64,000 bases of DNA from Flavobacterium sp. MFBS3-15 (lineage in GTDB: Bacteria; Bacteroidota; Bacteroidia; Flavobacteriales; Flavobacteriaceae): the NCBI RefSeq assembly GCF_026107645.2, contig NZ_JAPCHV010000012.1, positions 62,001 to 126,000 on the forward strand, in the 5' to 3' direction. A model generated the notes under the pieces. That model worked only from the letters and a program-made list of their open reading frames with translations, was not told where the DNA came from and did not search any database. Made by a program: the position numbers and the translations under genes. Shown here piece by piece: positions 18,038 through 26,768 of the stretch. Numbering within the stretch: the first letter of the stretch is position 1; every line of letters begins with the position of its first letter.

Positions 18038-21000
18038 ATGAGTAAGAAAATTATTTGCCATTTGCTCCTTATGTGGGCAACATTATCAGGGGGGGCAATA
18101 TTTGCCCAAACCGTATCGGGTACTGTAACCGATAAAGATGGGCCCCTGCCATCGGTTAGTGTTATTGTAAAAGGATCTGCCACAGGCACTACAACCGATT
18201 TTGACGGTAATTATACGATTAATGCAGGGCCTACAGATGTAATTGTATTTAGCTTTATCGGCTACGCTACGCAAGAGGTACCTAATAACGGATCAGGTAC
18301 AATAAACGTTGTATTAGCCGAAGACACCCAGCAGCTTGACGAGATTGTGGTTGTGGGCTATACCGGACAGAAAAAAAGTTCGATCTCGGGTGCGGTTGCG
18401 CAGATCGATGTGGAGAACATGACTAAAACAAGGGTACATGATGTTGCACAGGCATTACAAGGGCAGGCTGCCGGTGTATTTGTAGCTGCCAATACAGGTG
18501 CTCCCGGTGACGGCATAAAAATTCGTATACGTGGTGAAGGCACTGTTAATGGAAATGACATACTTTATATTGTTGATGGCGTGCCAACTACAGAAATATC
18601 ATTCCTTAACCAAGGGGATATTAAAACTATTACAGTATTAAAGGATGCTGCATCAGCATCGATTTACGGTTCGCGGGCAGGCAACGGGGTTGTTGTGATT
18701 ACCACTAAACAGGGCGCAGAAGGAAAGGGTACGCTTGATGTGAATGCTTTTACAGGAATTCACTTTGCACAAAACCTGCCGGACATGCTGAATGCAGACC
18801 AGTACCTTACGGTTAAAGACCGTGCATGGCATAACACTATAGGAAATGATCCAAGCGCGGAAAGCCCCTATGCTTTTGACCGCAGGACTAGAACAGACCT
18901 TGCCAATACTAACTGGCTTGACGAATTGTTTAACACAGGTATATCAAACAACGTGCAGGTATCGGCAAGTGGTGGAAATGAAAAGATGCACTACCTTATA
19001 TCAGGAGGATACTATGGAATGGACGGTATCGTAACCGAAGACAAGGATAAGTACAAGCGTGTAAATTTTAGGACAAACATTAACGGTGAATTATTTGACA
19101 GGTTTACGGTAGGCACAAACCTGCAGATAAGCTTTGCGTCGCAAGACAAGCTTTCATCTGCTGGTGACGCACCTGGCGTAATCCGCCACGCGCTTATCCG
19201 GCCGCCTGTTATTCCGGTTTACAAAGACCCTACCGACCCAACATGGTCATCGAGAAACCCTTACACCGACTTGCCATTTTACACTGGACCTGACGGCGGA
19301 TGGAGTAAAATATACGAATACACCTCTAACCCTTTGGCAATAGTACACTTTACGGATGACAAGAGAAATACCTACCAGACATTTGGTAACGTATTTGCAG
19401 AATATGCTTTCCTTAGCGACAAATCGCTAAAGTTGAGGAGCAACCTGGGTGTTGACGCTAAGTTTTCGCATAACAAAAACTTTGGTGAAAATTATGGAGA
19501 CCCTAACATTGCCAACCCAGCCGATGTATATTATGGACTTGGCAGAAACAATAGACCCAATAGCCTGAATGAAAACCGTGGTCAGGATGTGACCTTTACA
19601 TGGTCAAACACACTGAATTTTGTAAAAAACTTTGGCGACCACAGCATTAATGCCTTGGCCGGCTCAGAGATAATTAAGAATAAAGCCGCTGCAATAGGTG
19701 GTGCACGCTCAAATTTTGATATTTTTACCGATCCTTTCCGCTACCTTGACTATGGCGGCATAGGAAGTGCAAACACTCCTTACCCTTATAGTTCGGGCAG
19801 CGAAACACAATGGACACTTGTTTCCTTTTTTGGCACTGCTACCTATGGATATAAAGACAGGTATTATGCTACTGCCACTATGAGGGCTGACGGTTCTTCA
19901 CGATTTGGGCCTAATAATAAATGGGGCTACTTTCCTGCCCTTTCCGGTAACTGGATCATATCAAACGAAGATTTTCTGAAGGACTCTAATGCTTTATCAT
20001 ACCTGAGGCTAAGGGCCGGATGGGGACAAAATGGTAATCAAAACCTGCCATTCAATGGATATGACACCTTTGTTTTTTATACCGAAAATGGCCCTCAATT
20101 TCAGCGATTCGGAAATGATGACCTGAAATGGGAAACCACTACGCAAACTAACATAGGTCTTGATTTCTCATTCTTAAACAATAAACTCTCATTTTCAGCA
20201 GATTATTTCCATAAAAAAACAGACGACATCCTTCTAACTATAACACCTCCGGGTATTGCGGGTAACCTAAGCCCAACATGGATAAATGCCGGATCGGTAG
20301 TAAACAAGGGACTTGAATTGATGGCGAGTTACCAAAACAATGACAGTGACTTTAAATATGGTATATCTGCAAATATGGCTACCCTAAAAAATGAGGTAAC
20401 ACAGCTTGAAGGAAGAGTACCTTATATAAATTACACCGGCGATAACACAAGAGTTGAAGTAGGACAGGCTTTGCATTCGTACTATGGATATGAATTTATC
20501 GGCATATACCAAAACCAGGCTGAAATTGACGAATACCTATATACAAACGCTAACGGAAGACAGCCCGGAGATATGAAGTTTAGAGATGTAAACGGAGATG
20601 GCGAAATCAATGCTCAGGATAGAAAAATTATTGGTAACCCAACTCCTGAGATAACATATGGTATCAATTTTAATGCATCGTATAAAAACTTTGATTTGTC
20701 GTTCTTGTGGCAGGGCGTTAGTAACATTGACCGTTACAATGACCTTAAACAGATACTCGATTATGATACAAGGCCTTTCAATTCTACTACCGCAGTACTT
20801 GGAGCATGGGACGGTGAAGGCTCAACCAACTCAACCCCACGCTTAACTTTTAATCCTAATGGTGGGCAAGAGATTTCAAGCAAATTTGTTGAGGATGCAT
20901 CCTACCTTAGACTGAAAAACATAGAATTGGGCTACACATTCACAAATTCGATAAAAGGTTTTACCAGCCTGCGAATCTACGCTTCAGGACAAAACCTGCT

Positions 21001-21109
21001 AACATTTACCAAATACACAGGCCTGGATCCCGAATCTACATTATATAAAGACCAGGGTACTTACCCACAATCTGCCGCTGTATTGTTTGGTGCACAGATT
21101 AAACTCTAA
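18038..21109 (+). CDS. SusC-like TonB-dependent outer-membrane transporter
   Basis: A 1023-residue protein with a signal peptide (cleavage after AIFAQ, about residue 24) and a carboxypeptidase-D-like N-terminal domain (VSGTVTDKDGPLPSVSVIVKGSATGTTTDFDGNYTI, read in parts). A TonB-box region precedes a full plug domain (EIVVVGYTGQKKSSISGAV to SIYGSRAGNGVVVITTKQG, about 105-230). A 22-strand barrel ends in an aromatic-poor FGAQIKL C-terminus. It imports the target oligosaccharide together with the SusD lipoprotein encoded 10 nt downstream. The start chosen gives a proper signal peptide; earlier ATGs at 17980-17996 do not. Regulation is probably through the HTCS and the direct repeat upstream. 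Confidence 0.96.
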   Translation: MSKKIICHLLLMWATLSGGAIFAQTVSGTVTDKDGPLPSVSVIVKGSATGTTTDFDGNYTINAGPTDVIVFSFIGYATQEVPNNGSGTINVVLAEDTQQLDEIVVVGYTGQKKSSISGAVAQIDVENMTKTRVHDVAQALQGQAAGVFVAANTGAPGDGIKIRIRGEGTVNGNDILYIVDGVPTTEISFLNQGDIKTITVLKDAASASIYGSRAGNGVVVITTKQGAEGKGTLDVNAFTGIHFAQNLPDMLNADQYLTVKDRAWHNTIGNDPSAESPYAFDRRTRTDLANTNWLDELFNTGISNNVQVSASGGNEKMHYLISGGYYGMDGIVTEDKDKYKRVNFRTNINGELFDRFTVGTNLQISFASQDKLSSAGDAPGVIRHALIRPPVIPVYKDPTDPTWSSRNPYTDLPFYTGPDGGWSKIYEYTSNPLAIVHFTDDKRNTYQTFGNVFAEYAFLSDKSLKLRSNLGVDAKFSHNKNFGENYGDPNIANPADVYYGLGRNNRPNSLNENRGQDVTFTWSNTLNFVKNFGDHSINALAGSEIIKNKAAAIGGARSNFDIFTDPFRYLDYGGIGSANTPYPYSSGSETQWTLVSFFGTATYGYKDRYYATATMRADGSSRFGPNNKWGYFPALSGNWIISNEDFLKDSNALSYLRLRAGWGQNGNQNLPFNGYDTFVFYTENGPQFQRFGNDDLKWETTTQTNIGLDFSFLNNKLSFSADYFHKKTDDILLTITPPGIAGNLSPTWINAGSVVNKGLELMASYQNNDSDFKYGISANMATLKNEVTQLEGRVPYINYTGDNTRVEVGQALHSYYGYEFIGIYQNQAEIDEYLYTNANGRQPGDMKFRDVNGDGEINAQDRKIIGNPTPEITYGINFNASYKNFDLSFLWQGVSNIDRYNDLKQILDYDTRPFNSTTAVLGAWDGEGSTNSTPRLTFNPNGGQEISSKFVEDASYLRLKNIELGYTFTNSIKGFTSLRIYASGQNLLTFTKYTGLDPESTLYKDQGTYPQSAAVLFGAQIKL

Positions 21110-21119
21110 AAAAACAGTT

Positions 21120-22601
21120 ATGAAAAATTATATTAAAATTGGATTATTAGCAGGCGTTATGGCATTTACTGCCTGTGAAGATGAACTGGATAACCCTCCG
21201 TATGGTGTATTAACGCAGGACGAAGCTGACGATACTCCAACTATCACTTCTATGGAAAATACAGTACGCTCATCGTACGACCTGCTTTCTAACAGGCTGA
21301 ACATTTTAGGCGACTGGAACTGGGCCGGCGGCCTTGTGTTCCAAAACGATTATATACTTCAGGACATCGCATCGGACGATATGGAGAAAAAATGGGTCAC
21401 TGATGGTGACCAGCCCTGGATGGACGAGATAAACAACTTTACGTTTACCTCTACCAACGGAGGGCCAAACGGATTATGGAAATATAATTATGAAGCTATA
21501 AAAAGGCTGAACACTGTACTGGAACATTTAAACAAAGATAACATCGAGGAAATCACAGGGATAACTACTGAAAGGAAAAATCAGTTGAAAGGTGAAGCCT
21601 ACTTCCTCCGATCTTACTATTATTTCTCGCTTGTAACAAATTTTGGAGATGTGCCACTTGTACTTCAACCGATTAAAACTTTTGAGCAGTCGTTTGAAGT
21701 GGCAGTACGTGCACCAAAAGAACAAGTATGGGAGCAGATTAAGGCTGATCTTGTTATCGCGAAAGGATTGTTGCCTAACACGAAGTATTCTTCTGAAACA
21801 GAAAAATGGAGGGTATCTAAAGGCGCTGTGATTGCATTACAGGCAAAATCAGAACTGTATACAGAGAATTGGAGTGCAGTGCCGACGCTTGTAGATGAGC
21901 TTGGTCCTTTGGGTTTCAGCCTGAATACAAATTACTTTGACTCGTTCAGGACATCGTCTGAATTTAATGAAAATGAAGTAATTTTTTGTTTCGACCACCA
22001 GACTAACGCCACTCCTCGCAGAGGCAATGGTATATGTGCACCACTTGGCTGGGGCTTTTTTGCGCCAAGCAGTGATTTCCTCGCGGCATTTGAACCTAAT
22101 GATCCCAGGCTATTATATACAGTAAATGTAGGGCCACAAAACGTGAACAAAATGCTGGGCAGCCTCGATGGTCTAAATAAAGGCAATGATGATGCGCCAA
22201 ATAATAAGATATATATGCGCTATGCCGATGCATTGCTTTGGAAGGCCGAAGCTTTATTGAAAACTGGCGATCATGCGGGAGCAATCGCAATCATCAACCA
22301 GATAAGAGAAAGAGCCAGAACAACGGTAACAGCTGATGGCGATTTTGCGCCAGCGGGCACGCTGCCAGCAAGGCCGTCTTCTACCGATACGGCTACTGTG
22401 ATGGATTGGCTTATCCATGAAAGAAGAGTGGAACTTGGCTTTGAGAACCAAAGGATGCTCGACCTGAAACGTTGGGGGATAGCAAAAGAAGTACTACAGG
22501 CGCACGGAAAGAACTTCCAGGATAAGCACTACCTCTATCCGATTCCACAATCTGAAATAGATGTTTCGGCAGGTACGCTTACACAAAATCCTGGATACTA
22601 A
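21120..22601 (+). CDS. SusD-like glycan-binding outer-membrane lipoprotein
   Basis: A 493-residue protein beginning at the ATG 10 nt after susC. An upstream in-frame start overlapping susC is less likely because the ATG at 21120 gives a clean lipoprotein signal (MKNYIKIGLLAGVMAFTAC). The family's tetratricopeptide-like helical core is visible (KGEAYFLRSYYYFSLVTNFGDVPLVLQP; YMRYADALLWKAEALLKTGDHAGAIAIINQIRERA; VELGFENQRMLDLKRWG). The C-terminal YPIPQSEIDVSAGTLTQNPGY is the standard SusD ending. It binds the target glycan at the cell surface and acts as lid of the SusC channel. Confidence 0.96.
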   Translation: MKNYIKIGLLAGVMAFTACEDELDNPPYGVLTQDEADDTPTITSMENTVRSSYDLLSNRLNILGDWNWAGGLVFQNDYILQDIASDDMEKKWVTDGDQPWMDEINNFTFTSTNGGPNGLWKYNYEAIKRLNTVLEHLNKDNIEEITGITTERKNQLKGEAYFLRSYYYFSLVTNFGDVPLVLQPIKTFEQSFEVAVRAPKEQVWEQIKADLVIAKGLLPNTKYSSETEKWRVSKGAVIALQAKSELYTENWSAVPTLVDELGPLGFSLNTNYFDSFRTSSEFNENEVIFCFDHQTNATPRRGNGICAPLGWGFFAPSSDFLAAFEPNDPRLLYTVNVGPQNVNKMLGSLDGLNKGNDDAPNNKIYMRYADALLWKAEALLKTGDHAGAIAIINQIRERARTTVTADGDFAPAGTLPARPSSTDTATVMDWLIHERRVELGFENQRMLDLKRWGIAKEVLQAHGKNFQDKHYLYPIPQSEIDVSAGTLTQNPGY

Positions 22602-22627
22602 GAAAACTTATTAAAAATACGTGTTTG

Positions 22628-22668
22628 GGTTAGTGCCCGGGACTGTTCGTAATCAGACCGGGCTAACC
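22628..22668 (+). other. Stable intercistronic hairpin between susD and the enzyme genes
   Basis: GGTTA (22628-22632) pairs with TAACC (22664-22668), and GCCCGG (22635-22640) pairs with CCGGGC (22658-22663), with a two-base bulge and a 17-nt loop. There is no T-run, so it is more likely an mRNA-stabilising or differential-expression element than a full terminator. It would favour the susCD part of the transcript over the downstream enzymes. Confidence 0.6.
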
Positions 22669-22689
22669 TAAATCACTTTACAATTGCAA

Positions 22690-23754
22690 ATGAAAGATTT
22701 AGCAAAACGCTTTCCACAAAATCCATTACTATCTCCGGCCGACCTTATTCCAAGCAGGGACGGGCTGGAAATTACCTGCTTGCTCAACCCCGGTGCCTTT
22801 ACTTTTCAGGGTAAAACATGGCTTATAGTGCGCGTGGCAGAAAGGCCAAAGCAGGCTGAAAAAGTGATCTCCTTCCCTATCCTTACCGGAAACGGGAGCA
22901 TAGAGATTATGGAGATTGACAAGAACGACCCGGAGTTGATAGCCGATGACGCAAGGGTCATTAACTACAAGGGCGAGGATTACCTTACTACCCTGTCGCA
23001 CCTGCGCCTGCTGTGCAGCGACAACGGTATTGATTTTTATGAACCGGATGGCTACCCAGTGCTTGTGGGCGAAGGCATTATGGAAACCTTCGGCATTGAG
23101 GATTGCCGCGTGGCCGAAATTGACGGCACTTATTACCTAACTTTTACTTCAGTTTCGCCAAACGGCGTGGGTGTTGGTTTGCGCACAACTAGAGACTGGA
23201 AAAACTTTGAGAAACACGGGCTTATATTCCCGGCGCACAATAAAGATTGTGCCATTTTTGACGAGAAGATAAACGGCCTGTTCTATGCCATACACCGACC
23301 AAGCAGTGTAGACATAGGCGGTAACTATATATGGATCGCCTCATCCCCGGACGGCATTTACTGGGGCGGCCACAAATGCATTGTAAAAACCCGCAAAGGC
23401 CATTGGGACAGCAAGCGCGTAGGCGGAGGCGCTGCCCCGATAAAAACGGAAAAAGGCTGGCTGGAAATATACCATGGCGCTAACGAGGCACACCAATATT
23501 GCCTTGGAGCAGTCCTTTTGGATTTGAACGACCCCTCTAAAGTGCTGGCACGTACGGAAGAGCCTATCATGAGACCGCTGGAAGAGTATGAATTGAAAGG
23601 CTTTTTCGGTCATGTGGTGTTTACCAACGGGCATATTGTGGAGCCTGACGGCGACACAGTAACGGTTTACTACGGCGCGGCAGACGAATTTGTATGCGCT
23701 GCGAAATTCTCCATTCAGGATATCCTTTCACTTTTAAAATACGACCGATGCTGA
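22690..23754 (+). CDS. GH130 family glycoside phosphorylase (beta-mannoside type)
   Basis: A 354-residue cytoplasmic protein with no signal peptide. The ATG at 22690 is chosen over an in-frame TTG two codons earlier. It shows the five-bladed propeller signature of GH130: NPLLSP and LNPGA near the N-terminus, GIEDCRV with the catalytic Asp138, and VGGGAAPIKTEKGWLEIYHGA with the phosphate-contact region. Family members phosphorolyse beta-mannosyl bonds (mannosyl-glucose, beta-1,4- or beta-1,2-mannobiose) to mannose-1-phosphate; a minority are hydrolases. The exact linkage cannot be read here. With no epimerase gene nearby, the mannosyl-glucose route that needs epimerisation of mannobiose is not supported. 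The stop overlaps the permease start by 7 nt. Confidence 0.88.
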   Translation: MKDLAKRFPQNPLLSPADLIPSRDGLEITCLLNPGAFTFQGKTWLIVRVAERPKQAEKVISFPILTGNGSIEIMEIDKNDPELIADDARVINYKGEDYLTTLSHLRLLCSDNGIDFYEPDGYPVLVGEGIMETFGIEDCRVAEIDGTYYLTFTSVSPNGVGVGLRTTRDWKNFEKHGLIFPAHNKDCAIFDEKINGLFYAIHRPSSVDIGGNYIWIASSPDGIYWGGHKCIVKTRKGHWDSKRVGGGAAPIKTEKGWLEIYHGANEAHQYCLGAVLLDLNDPSKVLARTEEPIMRPLEEYELKGFFGHVVFTNGHIVEPDGDTVTVYYGAADEFVCAAKFSIQDILSLLKYDRC

Positions 23755-25040
23755 AAAAACTTATTACAGAGGTCGACCATTTTAAAAACCAGTCGCATAA
23801 CTTTAAAATACTGGTGCTTACCAATCTGGTATATGCGTTGGTACAGCCGGTGATTGATATATTTGTGGCGGCCTATATCATGCGGAATTCTGATGATACC
23901 TCGATGGTAGTGACTTACCAGCTGGCTATTTACACGGGTATCCCCCTTACGTTTTTGCTGAATGGCTTTTTGCTGAAACATATCAGTATAAGGATGCTCT
24001 ATTCGATAGGTATGATGCTTAGCGGCGTTTCGATGATCATCATGATGTCCCTTACTACACTTACTCTTGGAGGCATTGCAGTAGCGGGCATTACAATGGG
24101 GTTGTCGTTCGGGCTGTATTGGTCCAACCGCGACTACCTGGCGATATACACCACAAACGACGACAACCGGAACTACTACTACGGCCTCGAAACGTTTTTT
24201 TACACCATCATTGCCATAATAATCCCGGTTGCCATAGGCTGGTTCATCCAGTCAAAATCAGGTGCCGACGGAAAGCACGATGCGTACGTTATCATTACCT
24301 GTATCGTATTTGTCATCACCATGTGCGCTTCGGCAGTATGCTTCAGGGGCAGATTTGAAAATCCGGTACAGAAGAAATACATCTTCTTCAAGTTTCATCC
24401 TCTGTGGTACAAACTACTTTCATTAGCAGCTTTCAAAGGGTTGGCACAGGGATTCCTGGTAACCGCCCCTGCCATGCTTATCTTTAAAATATTGGGCGAA
24501 GAAGGTGCGCTGGGCAATGCACAATCCATAGGAGCCGTGTTGGCCGCCATCATCATTTATTTCGTAGGTCGTTTCTCGAAGCCGTCTGACAGGGTAAAGA
24601 CGTTTACCGTAGGGCTTGTGCTTTTTGCGATAGGTGCATGCGCCAATGGCCTTCTGTTCAACGAAACGGGCGTTATCGTGTTCCTGCTGCTGCTGCTCAT
24701 GGCAAAACCTCTAATGGACCTGGCCTACTACCCTATCCAGCTGCGTGTTATCGACATTGTATCGAAAATAGAAAAGCGTGGCGAGTTTGCCTACATCCTG
24801 AACCACGAAGCCGGACTATATCTTGGAAGACTGCTGGGCGCGGGTACATTCCTGCTGTTGTTTTATTTTGTATCTGAAGACTTTGCCCTTCAATATGCAG
24901 TGGCCATCATTGCCATATTGCAATTATGCTCTATCTTCATCAGCAAAAACATTATTTCCCATGGCAACAGGATAGCCACTGAGCCTGAAAAGATTGAACC
25001 TGAAGAAGTGATGCAGGAAGCAGCTTCTAACTTAGTATAA
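23748..25040 (+). CDS. MFS permease, probably oligosaccharide importer of the PUL
   Basis: A 430-residue protein with about 12 hydrophobic segments. The ATG at 23748 overlaps the GH130 stop by 7 nt (ATGCTGA); a longer in-frame start inside the GH130 gene would put a non-hydrophobic tail in front and is unlikely. Pairs of helices alternate with short basic loops (GRFSKPSDRVKTF in the centre), and charged motifs occur around NRDYLAIYTTNDDNRNYYYGLE. A permease lying between a cytoplasmic phosphorylase and periplasmic enzymes most simply carries the disaccharide product across the inner membrane to GH130. It is not obviously a member of the GPH (MelB) group. Confidence 0.85.
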   Translation: MLKKLITEVDHFKNQSHNFKILVLTNLVYALVQPVIDIFVAAYIMRNSDDTSMVVTYQLAIYTGIPLTFLLNGFLLKHISIRMLYSIGMMLSGVSMIIMMSLTTLTLGGIAVAGITMGLSFGLYWSNRDYLAIYTTNDDNRNYYYGLETFFYTIIAIIIPVAIGWFIQSKSGADGKHDAYVIITCIVFVITMCASAVCFRGRFENPVQKKYIFFKFHPLWYKLLSLAAFKGLAQGFLVTAPAMLIFKILGEEGALGNAQSIGAVLAAIIIYFVGRFSKPSDRVKTFTVGLVLFAIGACANGLLFNETGVIVFLLLLLMAKPLMDLAYYPIQLRVIDIVSKIEKRGEFAYILNHEAGLYLGRLLGAGTFLLLFYFVSEDFALQYAVAIIAILQLCSIFISKNIISHGNRIATEPEKIEPEEVMQEAASNLV

Positions 25041-25058
25041 CAAATCATCAATCAGAAA

Positions 25059-26768
25059 ATGAACAATATATTAAAAGCCTATTTATTATTCGTATCTGCC
25101 TACAGCCTGCAAGCGCAGGTAACACAAATCCCGATTCCACGCGTTGACCAGATGCCCGATATGCCTGCGCATTTTGAAATCATCGACTACAACAAGCTGT
25201 CGCACGACTTCAATACCGTGGTTTTCGACTTTAATGCCAAAGGGAAACACTGGCCGATTGTGTGGATAGACAAATCGCAAAAAAATTTTCCACAGGATGT
25301 TGTGGGTATGTATACCGCGATGGGCGATGTAAGGCAGGGACCAAATAACAATAGAGGGATGTTCCATGAAGCACTGGCAAGCATGGGAGCAACGTTGGGA
25401 GCAACGTTGGTGGGCATCGACAAGACCAAAGACCGTGGCCACAATTATGTTGCCATGCTCAAAAACTACTTCAACAGCGAGACCGGCTGGGACATCATGA
25501 TGAACAATACCTGTCCTGAAGTAGCATTGCTGGGTGGCGGCTATGGGCGCGACTGGTGGTATGATGTGTATCCGAACGTGCTTTTTTATGCCATTTACGA
25601 AAAATACCCGAACGAACCGGGACTGGAGCAGATGGCACGCAAAATAGCCGATAAGTTCTATGAGGCCGACAAGATACTGAACGGCAACTACGACTACTCG
25701 TTCTTTGACTACGGGAAAATGCAGCCGATGAAGAACAACATTTGCGCACAGCCCGATGCTGCGGCAGGCCATGCTTGGGTACTGTACTCTGCCTACAAGA
25801 AATTCGGGGACAAGAAATATCTTGACGGGGCCATATCGGCGCTTAATGCGTTACAGTCACAGCCCATCAACCCCACCTACGAACTACTGATGCCTTTTGG
25901 GGCCTACCTGGCCGCAAGGATCAACGCCGAAGAAGGTAAAACCTACGACATCGACAAAATGCTTGCCTGGAGTTTTGACGGCACCGCAATTTGCCGCGAG
26001 GGCTGGGGAGTGCTGGTGGGCAACTGGAATGGCTACGACATTTCAGGCACAGTGGGCAGCACGGTAGACCGCGGCGGCTACGGCTTCCTGATGAATACCT
26101 ACGACATGGCATGGCCCATTGTACCGATGGCCCGCTATAACCAGGCATACGCCAATGCCATCGGCAAATGGATGCTGAATGCTGCCAATGCCTCAAAATT
26201 CTTCTACCCGCAGTACATGCCGGATGAGCATGAAACCATTCCGGAGCTGGCAGATGCAAGTAAAAACGTTATCGCCTATGAAGGTATCATCAAGCGCTCA
26301 AACATGGATCGGTACCAACACGTACCCGCACCGGTAGCCCAGGGCGACGGACCTCTATGGGTACCGGGACAGAACCCGCCGGAGTCGCAATTGAGCGTGT
26401 ACGGCAGCGGCCACGTGGGGATATTCGGCAGCATCATAAAAAAGACGGATGTGGAGGGAATATTGCAGCTTGACCTGCTGGCAACCGACTCATTCCATGA
26501 TAAGGCATATCCATCATACTTGTACTATAACCCTCATGGGGAAACAAAAACCATTACTGTAAAAGCCGCTAAAGGCCAAAAAGTAGATCTATACGACACC
26601 ATATCAGGCAAGTTTATTGCGAAGAACGTGAAGGCATCTGCCAAGGTTACCATCCCGGCAAAAGGATCAGCGGTGATTGTGATGGTCCCTGCTAAAGGCA
26701 AAGTGACCCGTTCAGGCTCTAAGATGCTTGTTGACAATGTGGTAATTGATTATAATGCAGCAAAATAA
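25059..26768 (+). CDS. Secreted protein of unknown family in the PUL, candidate (alpha/alpha)6 carbohydrate-active enzyme
   Basis: A 569-residue protein with a signal peptide (cleavage after SLQAQ, about residue 20) and no lipobox or T9SS tail, so probably periplasmic. The middle (about 100-400) has a repeating helix pattern with conserved-looking aromatic and acidic patches: GGYGRDWWYDVYPNVLFYAIYEKYP, AAAGHAWVLYSAYKKFGDKKYL, EGWGVLVGNWNGYD. This is the style of alpha/alpha-toroid glycosidases and lyases. The last 100 residues look like a beta-sandwich (KTITVKAAKGQKVDLYD). I do not recognise the family. The position between a permease and a GH13 gene, 18 nt after the permease, argues for a role in cleaving or trimming the imported glycan. 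Catalytic residues cannot be assigned. Confidence 0.55.
   Translation: MNNILKAYLLFVSAYSLQAQVTQIPIPRVDQMPDMPAHFEIIDYNKLSHDFNTVVFDFNAKGKHWPIVWIDKSQKNFPQDVVGMYTAMGDVRQGPNNNRGMFHEALASMGATLGATLVGIDKTKDRGHNYVAMLKNYFNSETGWDIMMNNTCPEVALLGGGYGRDWWYDVYPNVLFYAIYEKYPNEPGLEQMARKIADKFYEADKILNGNYDYSFFDYGKMQPMKNNICAQPDAAAGHAWVLYSAYKKFGDKKYLDGAISALNALQSQPINPTYELLMPFGAYLAARINAEEGKTYDIDKMLAWSFDGTAICREGWGVLVGNWNGYDISGTVGSTVDRGGYGFLMNTYDMAWPIVPMARYNQAYANAIGKWMLNAANASKFFYPQYMPDEHETIPELADASKNVIAYEGIIKRSNMDRYQHVPAPVAQGDGPLWVPGQNPPESQLSVYGSGHVGIFGSIIKKTDVEGILQLDLLATDSFHDKAYPSYLYYNPHGETKTITVKAAKGQKVDLYDTISGKFIAKNVKASAKVTIPAKGSAVIVMVPAKGKVTRSGSKMLVDNVVIDYNAAK

Noticed and set aside
23694-23747. Longer N-terminus for the MFS permease overlapping GH130 by 61 nt
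   Set aside because: The ATG at 23748 gives the usual short overlap and a normal N-terminus before the first helix.
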